A DNA stretch of 34,967 nt from Plectonema radiosum NIES-515 (GTDB taxonomy: Bacteria > Cyanobacteriota > Cyanobacteriia > Cyanobacteriales > Nostocaceae). The notes beneath the pieces were generated by a model. It was not told the origin of the DNA and did no database searches. It saw nothing but the letters and a program-made list of their open reading frames with translations. This document shows, in pieces, positions 8,621 through 17,352 of this stretch. Position numbers and translations under genes: made by a program. Where the stretch lies: the NCBI RefSeq assembly GCF_025753815.1, contig NZ_JAOWRF010000135.1:1-34967 (forward strand), given 5' to 3'. Every line of letters begins with the position of its first letter. Within the stretch, counting starts at the first letter, position 1.

Positions 8621-11188
8621 CTAAACAAGATTGACAGTATTCAATTGCACATACTTCAACGTCGCTAGCAAATCACTACCTGCGCTAACTAACGTATCAT
8701 TCCCACTAATGTTAACCGTAAAATTACTGCCAGATAAACCACTTCCGCGAGTAATTTGGTCATTAGAAGAGAAACCAAAGATGGTAACTGCACCTTCACC
8801 ACCATCAAGAATAAAGCGATCGCTTCCACTACCCACATAAACTGTATCGTTACCGATTCCAGCAGATATGATGTTATTACCTTCACCTGCATAAATCAGG
8901 TCATCACCTGAAGTACCGTAAAGGGTATCATCTTCATTACCACCTAAAATACGCAATGTTGGTAAGCTCAACCCAGCAAGTCCGACACGGGGATCTAAAT
9001 TAAGTGGTTTATCAAGCTGTAATTGGATAATTTCGTTGTTATCAATTCCGGGAGGACGACCTACAGAGAAGGGATAATTATTGTCATTGGCAACTAAGAT
9101 GGTATTTTCATCGAGTACCAACACATCTTCGATGGTTTGGAAGGGAAATCTAAAGGTGGTGCTACCATCTTGGTTGAGGTCATTCGGATCTTGAATGTTC
9201 AACAAGTCAACTACTTCTTCTTTCGCAACAAACCCGTTTGCATCTTTCTGCGAGAAGTCAACTTTGAAGATTTTCTTGAATTGAGCAGTGTCTCCCTGTC
9301 CGTTATCACGCTCAATCACCAAATATTCATTATCGTTGATAACGGTAAAGTCGCCGATCGCATTGGCGGTATTTTCCAGTTTATAGTACCCAACTAAACC
9401 TTGAAATTGTTGACTTGCGATATCAAATTCATGAATTCGCAAAGCATTTTCTGGATCGCCGATAACTGAACCTTCCAATAAAGGATATAATTTAGTTCTA
9501 TCGGGATTAATTGCCATACCCTCAAAACCTCTAGAAGCAGCTAGATTAAAGACAGCAGTACCAGCAAGAACATCAGGATTATTAGGCGATCGCACAAAAT
9601 CCCCAGCAATTTGATCTCTAACTCTATCTCCTGTTCCGGGGAAGTCGTCAAAGAACCCATCGACACCTAACTGAATAAACTGTCTTAATTCCAGTTCCGG
9701 ATTTCCTTGATAATCTGCTGCTAGATAGCGAGCTTCGTTGCGGAAGGTATACGGATGTACTAATAACCCTGCGTCGTGAGCATCTGTAATTAAAGATGTG
9801 GGTGGTAAAGTAGTTTTATCAGCGTCGTTAACTGCACCATCACCATTTACATCATCCGCTAAACCATCGCCATTCGCATCAGTTCCTCTGATTGAAACAA
9901 TCATCCGTTTCCAAGGACCAATCCCATCAGCGTAAGTTGCAACTTCCTTTAAACCTTCAGGAGTCCGCAAATCTCCATAAGTGCGAGAATCGCCACTTAC
10001 CACAAAATCGTAAGGCTGATTCTCTATTAGTGTACCATCTAAAGCAATATCAGATGCATCCAATAATTGAATCAACGGTACATCAATGAGTTGGTTAAGT
10101 TCTTTGAGATTTCCAACTTCAAACGACTGAATGAAAACCCGACTTGGATCGGTGAAGTCGTTTCTCTTCAGGATGTCAACTAATGGTTCTTCCAAAGAAA
10201 GTCCGACAGAATCGTGGTAAGTCGGATGTTTGGTTTCTGGATAGATGCCTACTTTCCGTCCTGTGTCTGCTTCAACCTGCTTAACTAAATCGAGAATTTC
10301 CTGAAGAGTCGGAATTTCAAACTGCCCATTATAAGATTGGTCACGGAAAGGAAGACGCTCTATAGCTCGTAGAGTTTTAATTTCAGCTAAAGTGAAGTCC
10401 GAAGCAAACCAACCACTTTCGGTAATCCCATCGACAGTCTTAGTTGTGAAGCGATCGCTAAACTCTGAGCGAGTTGCCACATCAGTGGTAGCTGAAATGT
10501 TGACTTCATGACGAGCAATTAGTATCCCATCTTTTGTGGAGACCAAATCTGGTTCAATAAAATCAGCCCCACGTTCTATCGCTAACTTGTAAGAAGCGAG
10601 AGTATGTTCTGGGCGATCTCCACTAGCACCCCGATGACCAATTACAATAGGTGCTTTCCCGTTCAAAGTGTTCAGTTGAGCAAAGTTAGGCGTAGAAATG
10701 GGTTCATCCAACAATTTACCTGTACCATCAAAGTGCAACAGATAAGGACCAAACTCATCCCCAATCCAGATTGTACCATCTTTTGCCAAGTTAAAAGATT
10801 CAATATCAAAATCTGCCCCAGTCAACAACCGTTCAGTTGTATTTTCATTAACAATCTCAAATGAAGCCTTGCGATCGGGGTCAGCTAACTGAATAAAGTT
10901 CAAAACATTGACGCTACCGTCACCTGCTTCTATACCTCTAAAATTCGGATCAACGCGATAAATTCTTAAAAGGAAATCAGAACTATTTGTCTTAGCACCA
11001 TACCCATTATCAGGCATAAACCAGAAGCTATTTTCGTCAGCAAACTGAACTCCGCTAAAGCCTTGAATTGGTTGTCCGGGAAAAGGACCTGTGCGACCAT
11101 TGGCAGAAATAAGCGCACCTGATGGGGAACCTACTGCAAACGTATCCGCTGGTAATGTAGCGAAGCCTTTGAGTGTTACCGTTGACAT
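8621..11188 (-). CDS. RTX glycerophosphodiester phosphodiesterase nested in a phytase-like fold
   Basis: About 855 residues. The GDPD domain starts near residue 180 ([18 protein letters not shown], then [20 protein letters not shown], the HRG...E-x-D...H metal and catalytic set) and runs to about 520. It is flanked by the two halves of an esterase-like phytase domain (about 15-175, [21 protein letters not shown]; and about 550-730, [20 protein letters not shown]), as if inserted. [16 protein letters not shown] stretch inside GDPD could bind calcium. RTX repeats and the DLLATLK-type end follow. It should release glycerol-3-phosphate from glycerophosphodiesters outside the cell. No signal peptide. 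Start at 11188 chosen for AAGGAA 6 bases upstream; the frame is open to 11239. Middle gene of the phosphatase group. Confidence 0.88.
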   Translation of the reverse strand: MSTVTLKGFATLPADTFAVGSPSGALISANGRTGPFPGQPIQGFSGVQFADENSFWFMPDNGYGAKTNSSDFLLRIYRVDPNFRGIEAGDGSVNVLNFIQLADPDRKASFEIVNENTTERLLTGADFDIESFNLAKDGTIWIGDEFGPYLLHFDGTGKLLDEPISTPNFAQLNTLNGKAPIVIGHRGASGDRPEHTLASYKLAIERGADFIEPDLVSTKDGILIARHEVNISATTDVATRSEFSDRFTTKTVDGITESGWFASDFTLAEIKTLRAIERLPFRDQSYNGQFEIPTLQEILDLVKQVEADTGRKVGIYPETKHPTYHDSVGLSLEEPLVDILKRNDFTDPSRVFIQSFEVGNLKELNQLIDVPLIQLLDASDIALDGTLIENQPYDFVVSGDSRTYGDLRTPEGLKEVATYADGIGPWKRMIVSIRGTDANGDGLADDVNGDGAVNDADKTTLPPTSLITDAHDAGLLVHPYTFRNEARYLAADYQGNPELELRQFIQLGVDGFFDDFPGTGDRVRDQIAGDFVRSPNNPDVLAGTAVFNLAASRGFEGMAINPDRTKLYPLLEGSVIGDPENALRIHEFDIASQQFQGLVGYYKLENTANAIGDFTVINDNEYLVIERDNGQGDTAQFKKIFKVDFSQKDANGFVAKEEVVDLLNIQDPNDLNQDGSTTFRFPFQTIEDVLVLDENTILVANDNNYPFSVGRPPGIDNNEIIQLQLDKPLNLDPRVGLAGLSLPTLRILGGNEDDTLYGTSGDDLIYAGEGNNIISAGIGNDTVYVGSGSDRFILDGGEGAVTIFGFSSNDQITRGSGLSGSNFTVNISGNDTLVSAGSDLLATLKYVQLNTVNLV

Positions 11189-11240
11189 AATTATTTCCTT
11201 GATCTTCAGCAATAAAGTCTTGTTAACGTTTATACCCAAT

Positions 11241-11334
11241 AGACATAAGCGTGAAAATTAATTCTGCGTTGCCCGAAATTCTTTGTAGAGACGTAGCAAT
11301 GCTACGTCTCTACATCTTTTCCACTTTTATGTCT
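11241..11334. repeat. Nested palindromic element, outer arms AGACATAA
   Basis: Outer arms 11241-11258 and 11317-11334 pair at about 14 of 18 positions. The core at 11285-11313 is a perfect 13-bp-arm palindrome (GTAGAGACGTAGC, loop AAT). The linker GCCCGAAATTCTTT before the core resembles that of the element at 8527, and TACATCTTTTCC after the core is shared exactly. It lies between the alkaline phosphatase and glycerophosphodiesterase genes. Confidence 0.85.
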
Positions 11335-11369
11335 AATCAAAACTCGAAACTCTCCAATGAGAACTGCAA

Positions 11370-13736
11370 CTAAACGATACTTACTCTATCGAGTTGCACC
11401 CACTTCAGGGTTGCTAGCAAATCTGCACCGACACTAACTAAAGTGTCATTGCCACTAATACTTAGTGTTAGCGCATCGGTAGCTCTCAATCCAACACCTC
11501 GGCTAATAAAGTCATTAGATGAGAAGTTATAAATGGTGACTGAACCAACGCCGGCATCAAGGATAAATCTGTCAATACCACTGACTGTATAAACAGTGTC
11601 GTTACCTGTTCCCGCAGAGATGATGTTATTACCCTCACCAGCATAAATCAAATCATTGCCGGCACCGGTTGTGATGTCGTCATCACCTGAACCAGCGTAG
11701 ACAACATTGTTACCTGCACCAGCATTGATAATGTTATTACCGTCATTAGCATAGATAACATCATTGCCAGCACCGGCATAAATCAGGTCATCACCCGAAC
11801 CAGCATAAATCGTGTCGTCACCAGCACCTGAGAAGATACTGTTATTACCAACACCTGCAAAAATCAAATCATTGCCAAAACTCGTATAGATGACATCATC
11901 GCCAGAACCACCGTATACCGTGTTATTACCATCATTGGCATAAATTACATTTCTACCTTCACCAGCGTAAATGGTATCATCACCAGCACCAGTGTAAATA
12001 AATTCACTAGTAGCGTCGCCATAAACAATTTGAGATTCGTTAGATACTGGTTGTTTAGGAGAACCCGTAACCGCAGCATACATGGTCTGGTAGATATTAG
12101 TTTGATCTACAAGTCCGGGAATGCCGGCAATATCATAACCGTAACTCGTATAACCCTGACCCACAGAATTGGTAAGGACTTCGGAACCAGCGCCTTGATA
12201 GTAAACTGGTACAGGACGATTGGAGTGATTTCCCCATCCGTACTTGACATCAGGATTAGAACCCCAGAAATGTCCAGCTTGGGTTGGATCGTTTTGAGCG
12301 GTTAGCGCTTCTGCACCATTTTGCTGTAAGAGTTGAGCAAAGTTAGGATTGAGGTTGAGGTAATGGTCATGGTCTGCGGTGACAATGAGTAAGTTGTCTT
12401 CCCAACCACCATTACTGTTAATCCAATCAATCGTAGATTTAACAGCTTTATCAAAGTCGTTAACAGTACCAATTAAGTTGTCAATATTGTTGTCATGAGC
12501 TGACCAGTCAATATCACCACCTTCAACCATCAACCAGAACCCGTCTTGATCTTTACCCAAAACATTTAAGGCTGCTGTGGTTAAATTTTGGAGTGTTGGA
12601 TTCTCGTTGATTTCTCTAGCAATGAAAGATGCGTCTGTTTCTCCAGGAAGTAGGGGACGGAGTGTATCGGGGTTGGCAATTCCGGGAGTGATATTCCTGA
12701 CATTTCCAGCTTGAGCAGAACTGAATAGTGAGAACATGTCAAGTCCGGTGGTACTGTAGTCTCCATTTGCCGAACTGACAGGTAAGTTACCATTTTGACC
12801 ACGGGCACCATATAAACCCAATAAGCGATCGCCATTATTTGGATCTAGATTTGCCGCAGTAGAAGCCAATCTAGACGCTGCGTCAGTTCCCCGCTCTAAG
12901 AAGGTGTAATTATAGATGTTGCTAGTGGGGTTATTGCTGAGTTCTGCGTAAGTAGATTTACTGATAAACTCATTGCTGGTATTTGGCTCAACTCCCTCTG
13001 GTAATGGATCACCGGGAGTAGAAAGCGGATGACCACCTCCCAATAATACAGTCGGCTGAAAAACGCGCAGTTCTTGCTGTAAAATGCTATCTAAAGCCGG
13101 ATATTCACTGTCATACTTCCCACGACGGTTAACTGTGGCTGCCGCTGCACCAGGAGTAGCGTGGTCGATGGGGACTGATGTCACCAAACCTGTAGATTTA
13201 CCATTTAAGCTGGCTGTTGCCAATATGGTTTCTAGAGGTTGCTCGTAAATATCTACAGCGATCGCATTATTATAACTCTTGACCCCAGTATAAAGAGTCG
13301 TAGCGGTATTTGCTGAGTCAGGATAGCTGTACTGGATATACTGTGGGTCAGTACCTGGTGTCCAAGGATTGATCCCACCGCGAACCGGGTCATACCCAAC
13401 CAAGTTACCCACTACACCACTACTGAGGGTTGCACCACCAGTTGATGTGTTTCCTGGGTTGAAGGCTGGATTAAAGCTAAAACCAGTTCTAATGGGACTA
13501 CCACCTGTTACAAGTTCCGAACCGTCTACAGCAGAATTACCCGTGCTATATATACCTCTGCCATCAGCGATCGTTGTCCCGTAAGTGGTAGCAAGAGTGT
13601 AGTTTTCTAGGGTTTGAAAGTTCAACCCTTCTCCTTGACCAGATGTGTAAAAAGGCACTCCATTCGCCGTAGCCGCAGCACGAGCCATTTCCCAACCCAT
13701 ACCGTCGCCAATCATGATGATGACATTTTTAGCCAT
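11370..13736 (-). CDS. RTX alkaline phosphatase (PhoA superfamily)
   Basis: 788 residues. Catalytic part about 1-560: MIGDGMG at 8-14 (metal Asp11), YPDSANTATTLYTG at 138-151 (nucleophile Ser141 in D-S-A), DHATPGA near 191, EGGDIDWSAHDN at 405-416, TADHDHYL at 453-460 and GNHS near 502. These are the Zn/Mg-binding and catalytic motifs of alkaline phosphatase. About a dozen glycine/aspartate RTX nonapeptides follow (about 575-720), then a terminal block with NDTLVSVGADLLATLKWVQL. It cleaves phosphomonoesters. It starts directly with the catalytic strand and has no signal peptide, so secretion by a type I system is inferred. ATG at 13736, with AGGGAGC about 12 bases upstream. First gene of the phosphatase group; a candidate Pho box lies upstream. 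Confidence 0.92.
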   Translation of the reverse strand: MAKNVIIMIGDGMGWEMARAAATANGVPFYTSGQGEGLNFQTLENYTLATTYGTTIADGRGIYSTGNSAVDGSELVTGGSPIRTGFSFNPAFNPGNTSTGGATLSSGVVGNLVGYDPVRGGINPWTPGTDPQYIQYSYPDSANTATTLYTGVKSYNNAIAVDIYEQPLETILATASLNGKSTGLVTSVPIDHATPGAAAATVNRRGKYDSEYPALDSILQQELRVFQPTVLLGGGHPLSTPGDPLPEGVEPNTSNEFISKSTYAELSNNPTSNIYNYTFLERGTDAASRLASTAANLDPNNGDRLLGLYGARGQNGNLPVSSANGDYSTTGLDMFSLFSSAQAGNVRNITPGIANPDTLRPLLPGETDASFIAREINENPTLQNLTTAALNVLGKDQDGFWLMVEGGDIDWSAHDNNIDNLIGTVNDFDKAVKSTIDWINSNGGWEDNLLIVTADHDHYLNLNPNFAQLLQQNGAEALTAQNDPTQAGHFWGSNPDVKYGWGNHSNRPVPVYYQGAGSEVLTNSVGQGYTSYGYDIAGIPGLVDQTNIYQTMYAAVTGSPKQPVSNESQIVYGDATSEFIYTGAGDDTIYAGEGRNVIYANDGNNTVYGGSGDDVIYTSFGNDLIFAGVGNNSIFSGAGDDTIYAGSGDDLIYAGAGNDVIYANDGNNIINAGAGNNVVYAGSGDDDITTGAGNDLIYAGEGNNIISAGTGNDTVYTVSGIDRFILDAGVGSVTIYNFSSNDFISRGVGLRATDALTLSISGNDTLVSVGADLLATLKWVQLDRVSIV

Positions 13737-13861
13737 AATGTACTAAGCTCCCTAATTTCGTGAGATGTCTACTAAAAAATCAAGTGGACAAAAAATATCT
13801 CTGTGTGCAAGCGATCGCCAAAAAAGCTTCATGCCACCTTTTCTTCTAATCTTTCACACGT

Positions 13862-13890
13862 AGGTTAAGAATAGAGAATCTAATGATTAA
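13862..13890 (-). promoter_or_regulatory. Candidate Pho box upstream of the alkaline phosphatase gene
   Basis: Read on the minus strand there are TTTAATCA, a degenerate middle octamer and an exact CTTAACCT, with the two TTAA cores 22 bp apart (13887-13890 and 13865-13868), i.e. two 11-bp steps. CTTAACCT is the octamer described for cyanobacterial SphR binding. The box lies about 125 bp upstream of the start codon. The middle repeat is poor, so this is weaker than the pstS box. Confidence 0.5.
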
Positions 13891-14040
13891 AATATGGATT
13901 TATTTCCGTAAATGCACTGTAATTAAACGCCAAATAAGATTAAAAAGTAACGCTTACTTATAATGAATCCTTAGATAGATGTTTTCTAATTTTTTTAAGT
14001 TAATTCGGTTTGGAGCAGCCCACGAAAGGTAGAAAACCAC

Positions 14041-14135
14041 CCAATACGGTTCGGTTAAGAATATTTGTGAACCCAAAACCCTTGTAGAGACGTTGCACTT
14101 GCTAGTCTCTACATACGTTAACCGAACCGTATTGG
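14041..14135. mobile_element. MITE-like nested palindrome with flanking 8-bp direct repeat
   Basis: Perfect 18-bp terminal inverted repeats CCAATACGGTTCGGTTAA (14041-14058) and its complement (14118-14135). Inside are the ACCCAAAACCCTTG linker and a decayed GTAGAGAC...GTCTCTAC core (14084-14112). AACCACCC occurs on both sides (14035-14042 and 14138-14145), suggesting a target-site duplication. It lies downstream of pstB, inside the 426-bp gap before the alkaline phosphatase gene. Confidence 0.7.
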
Positions 14136-14162
14136 GGAACCACCCCTATCACATTCCCCGTG

Positions 14163-14942
14163 CTAACCGAAACGTCCAGAAACGTAATCACGAGTGCGCT
14201 CATCAAGAGCGTTACCAAAGATTTGACCAGTGATGCCAAATTCTACCATTTGACCGATGCGACTTTCATCGGTGTTAAAAAAAGCTGTAAAATCAGAAAC
14301 ACGAGCAGCTTGCTGCATGTTGTGAGTCACAATTGCAATTGTCAACTCACCACGCAAACTATCGATGAGTTCTTCAATTTTCATCGTAGCGATGGGATCT
14401 AAAGCCGAACAAGGTTCATCCATCAAAAGAACTTTTGGCTTGACAGCTAAAGCACGAGCGATGCAAAGTCGCTGTTGTTGTCCTCCAGAAAGTCCCAAAG
14501 CTGATTTATGCAGCTTATTTTTCACTTCATCCCACAAAGCAGCATTTTTGATGGCATTTTCGACAACTTCATCTAATTGAGCTTTGGAATTCAATCCGGC
14601 TATTCTCAATCCATATGCAACATTATCGTAAATACTCATGGGGAAAAGATTTGGCTTTTGAAACACCATGCCAATTTGCCGGCGTAATCTATTTAAATTG
14701 ACGCTACGCTCATAAATATTCTGACCATAAAATTCTACTTGACCCTCTACCCGCACTTTACCTTCTAATTCACTAATCCGATTAATGGATTTAATAAAAG
14801 TCGATTTACCACAACCACTAGGACCAATAATTGCAGTTACTTTGTTCTGGTGAATATCCATTGTCACCCCTTCTAAGGCTTTTGTCGTGCCGTAGAAAAA
14901 GCTCAAACTTTTTATTCTAATGGCTGGGATTAATTTATTCAT
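14163..14942 (-). CDS. pstB: Phosphate ABC transporter ATPase PstB
   Basis: 259 residues from the ATG at 14942. Walker [10 protein letters not shown] (about 39-47), Q-loop in [17 protein letters not shown], signature LSGGQQQRL (about 149), Walker [13 protein letters not shown] and H-loop VTHNMQQA: a complete ABC ATPase of the PstB type. It energises phosphate import through PstC and PstA. A TTG at 14972 would add ten residues, but the MNKLIPAI start fits the family better; neither has a good ribosome-binding site. It is fourth and last in the pst cluster; a 260-bp gap with six palindromic repeats separates it from pstA. No phoU is present nearby. Confidence 0.95.
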   Translation of the reverse strand: MNKLIPAIRIKSLSFFYGTTKALEGVTMDIHQNKVTAIIGPSGCGKSTFIKSINRISELEGKVRVEGQVEFYGQNIYERSVNLNRLRRQIGMVFQKPNLFPMSIYDNVAYGLRIAGLNSKAQLDEVVENAIKNAALWDEVKNKLHKSALGLSGGQQQRLCIARALAVKPKVLLMDEPCSALDPIATMKIEELIDSLRGELTIAIVTHNMQQAARVSDFTAFFNTDESRIGQMVEFGITGQIFGNALDERTRDYVSGRFG

Positions 14943-14979
14943 TTTTGACAAATCTGTGAAACAAAACTTCAATAATTCT

Positions 14980-15204
14980 CGTACAGACGTTCGGACCGAA
15001 CGTCTCTACCGCGCTTTTCGTACAGACGTTCGGACCGAACGTCTCTACCGCGCTTTTCGTACAGACGTTCCGTCGGAACGTCTCTACCGCACCTCTCGTA
15101 CAGACGTTCGAACCGAACGTCTCTACCGCACCTCTCGTACAGACGTTCGGACCGAACGTCTCTACTGCACCTCTCGTACAGACGTTCGGACCGAACGTCT
15201 CTAC
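14980..15204. repeat. Array of six 39-bp palindromic units between pstA and pstB
   Basis: Units start at 14980, 15019, 15058, 15097, 15136 and 15175 (the last is cut to about 30 bp). Each is CGTACAGACG plus a palindrome plus CGTCTCTACCGC and a short tail. Five units carry the TTCGG-A-CCGAA inner arms (one with a G-to-A change, unit 4); unit 3 carries TTCCG-T-CGGAA, a fully compensated switch. The array fills the pstA-pstB gap and supplies the stop codon of pstA. Confidence 0.92.
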
Positions 15205-16076
15205 CTTTTCCTCCGAATAAAGATGCGAGATAAAAGACTGATGAACAATACAATACCAAGTAAAATGATAGAAGCAGTCCAAACTAATGCTGTTTTTTCT
15301 GGGGAGGGGTCGTTGTATAAATTAAAAATTAATACCGATAAAGAAGCTGTCGGACTAGATAAACCCTCTGACCAATATTGACTAAATAAAGCAGTAAAAA
15401 TTAACGGTGCTGTTTCACCAGCAGCGCGGGATACACCTAATAAAACACCAGTGGTAATACCTGGTAGTGCAGCAGCAACGACGACGCGAAAAGTAGTTTG
15501 TAAGCGATTACCTCCCAAGGCAGCGGAGGCAAGACGTTGGGGAACGGGAATCAGTTTTAAGGCTTCTTCGGTGGTGAGTACGACAATGGGGAGCATGATG
15601 ACGGCTAAAGCAAAACCCCCAGCGAAAGCACTAAATTGTTTCAGTGTGAAAACTATCACACCATAAGCAAATACTCCCACAACAATGGAAGGGATTCCAG
15701 TTAAAATAGTGTTGATAAAACGAACACCACTAGCAACTTTAGAACCTTGACCAAACTCTGATAAATATATACCAGTCATCACTCCGCAGGGAATACTAAT
15801 TAAGGAAGCGATCGCCACCATTACTAAAGTTCCAACAATAGCATTAGCAAAGCCGTTATCAATTACTTCTTTAAAGAACATTTCTGGTTTTAGTCCAGAA
15901 AGTCCTCTTGTCAGAATTTCCCACACAATTGACAGTAAAGGAATCAACGCCAAAATTGCCAAAGCAAATGCTACAGTTGTCATTCCATAGTCAAAGAATA
16001 GCCGCTTACCTTGTAAAGGACTACATAATTCTTTTGCTAAAGATTCATTTATTTCCGGTTGTTGATAGTTACTCAT
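15201..16076 (-). CDS. pstA: Phosphate ABC transporter permease PstA
   Basis: 291 residues with about six membrane segments (first near 27-50). A binding-protein-dependent transport inner-membrane domain with an EEALKLIPVPQRLASAALGGNR coupling helix (about 170-190) contacts PstB. With PstC it forms the phosphate channel in the plasma membrane. ATG at 16076. The C-terminus is a basic FIRRKR tail, and the TAG stop (15201-15203) lies inside the GTAGAGACG arm of the sixth repeat unit, so the present 3' end appears to be set by repeat insertion. Third gene of pstSCAB. Confidence 0.94.
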   Translation of the reverse strand: MSNYQQPEINESLAKELCSPLQGKRLFFDYGMTTVAFALAILALIPLLSIVWEILTRGLSGLKPEMFFKEVIDNGFANAIVGTLVMVAIASLISIPCGVMTGIYLSEFGQGSKVASGVRFINTILTGIPSIVVGVFAYGVIVFTLKQFSAFAGGFALAVIMLPIVVLTTEEALKLIPVPQRLASAALGGNRLQTTFRVVVAAALPGITTGVLLGVSRAAGETAPLIFTALFSQYWSEGLSSPTASLSVLIFNLYNDPSPEKTALVWTASIILLGIVLFISLLSRIFIRRKR

Positions 16077-16100
16077 AGGATTTTATATTTTGGGATTTTT

Positions 16101-16171
16101 AACCGCACCCTGTAGCAGATGAACGCAGATGAATATCTCAAATCCGCGTTTATCCGCGTGTATCAGCGGTT
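16101..16171. repeat. Imperfect inverted repeat in the pstC-pstA gap
   Basis: Ends AACCGC (16101-16106) and GCGGTT (16166-16171), with GCAGATGAACGCAGATGAAT and TCCGCGTTTATCCGCGTG internal iterations that partly pair. It resembles the element at 8439-8518. It could fold in the polycistronic pst mRNA. Confidence 0.6.
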
Positions 16172-16244
16172 GCAATTTGAGATTTGGCAATACTTAATTT
16201 ATCGACGCGCACAATTAAATTCTCTTTTTACCTGTCCCTAGTCC

Positions 16245-17222
16245 CTATTTTTTCTTTACACCTAATAACTGAACTAACATAACGGCGCCAATATTCACAG
16301 CTAAAGTTAAAGCGAATAAAATCAAAGCTAAATAAGTTAAAGAGCCAATGTGCAATGCACTTGCAGCTTCTGGGAATTCGTTCGCTAATACGGCAGGAAT
16401 TGAGTAACCAGGGTCGAGTAAGGAAGAACTGATAACTGAAGAGTTACCAATTACCAAAGTTACAGCCATTGTCTCACCTAAGGCTCGTCCTAAAGCTAGC
16501 ATTGCCGCACCGACGATTCCGGAAGCACCTGAGGGTAGCAATACTCTAAAAATTGTTTCCCAGCGGGTGGAACCCAAAGCCATAGAGCCGGTTCGCAATT
16601 CACGGGGAATTACTAGCAATACATCGCGACTAATTGCTGCCATTGTGGGCAAAATCATGATCGCCAAGATGATACCGGCGATCAACATACTCGGACCTGA
16701 GGACTGGGTATTAAATAGGGGTATGAATTGAAATTTATTGTATAACCAGTCCTGCAAGGGTGTGAGGAAGGGAATTAAAACGTAAATTCCCCACAATCCA
16801 ATGATGACGCTGGGAATGGCAGCGATGAGTTCGACAACAAATGCGATAGGCGATCGCACCCAATCTGGCAGAAAGTCTTCACTTGTGACTAAAGCTACTG
16901 CTAACCCTATTGGTACGGCGAGTATTAAAGAAAGGGCGCTACTGATTATTGTCCCATAAATATAAGGCAAAGCACCATAAATTTCGTTGGGTACATCCCA
17001 ATCTTTGCCCCAGAAAAATCCTAATCCAAATTTAGCGATCGCTGGTCGAGCTTTGTCAAAAATTACCCAACTTATCCAAAACAGCAGCGCAACTGTCAAA
17101 AAAGCAAAGCTACGAACTACCCATATAAACCCATCATCTATAGATAAATTTTCCCCTTTTTTATTTGTAATATCAAGGTCAATATTTACTATATTAGGAA
17201 CTTCTTCAGATACATTTGCCAT
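16245..17222 (-). CDS. pstC: Phosphate ABC transporter permease PstC
   Basis: 325 residues with a cytoplasmic N-terminus (about 1-30) and about six membrane segments. The EAA-like loop RELRTGSMALGSTRWETIFRV (about 205-225) is the PstB contact, followed by GASGIVGAAMLALGRALGETMAV, a signature typical of PstC. Partner of PstA in the phosphate channel. ATG at 17222. Second gene of the pst cluster, 130 bp after pstS. Confidence 0.95.
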   Translation of the reverse strand: MANVSEEVPNIVNIDLDITNKKGENLSIDDGFIWVVRSFAFLTVALLFWISWVIFDKARPAIAKFGLGFFWGKDWDVPNEIYGALPYIYGTIISSALSLILAVPIGLAVALVTSEDFLPDWVRSPIAFVVELIAAIPSVIIGLWGIYVLIPFLTPLQDWLYNKFQFIPLFNTQSSGPSMLIAGIILAIMILPTMAAISRDVLLVIPRELRTGSMALGSTRWETIFRVLLPSGASGIVGAAMLALGRALGETMAVTLVIGNSSVISSSLLDPGYSIPAVLANEFPEAASALHIGSLTYLALILFALTLAVNIGAVMLVQLLGVKKK

Positions 17223-17251
17223 AGATAATTAATTTAGCTTTACTACTTCAT

Positions 17252-17347
17252 GAAGAGGGGAAAAGGGAAAAGGGGAAGGGGGAAAGGAAGAAGTAATTCA
17301 AAGCCAATCGACTGATTTTAAATAACTCTGTCCCTTTCCCCTTTTTT
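17252..17347. repeat. Purine tract and complementary pyrimidine tract between pstS and pstC
   Basis: A G/A-only run at 17252-17292 and TCCCTTTCCCCTTTTTT at 17331-17347 are largely complementary and could form a long stem in the transcript just after the pstS stop. Such a structure could make pstS mRNA more abundant or more stable than the permease part; this effect is inference. Confidence 0.5.
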
Positions 17348-17352
17348 ACAAA

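Noticed and set aside
3820-13584. Many plus-strand frames opposite the three phosphatase genes
   Set aside because: Shadows of RTX and catalytic coding sequence; they lack start signals and recognisable domains.
784-15204. Tandem arrays as CRISPR
   Set aside because: Units are directly adjacent without unique spacers, the repeat itself is a near-perfect palindrome, and no cas gene is present.
14920-15381. Open frames of 96-153 codons across the pstA-pstB repeat array
   Set aside because: Repeat translation ([13 protein letters not shown]-type) in several frames at once, overlapping pstA and pstB.
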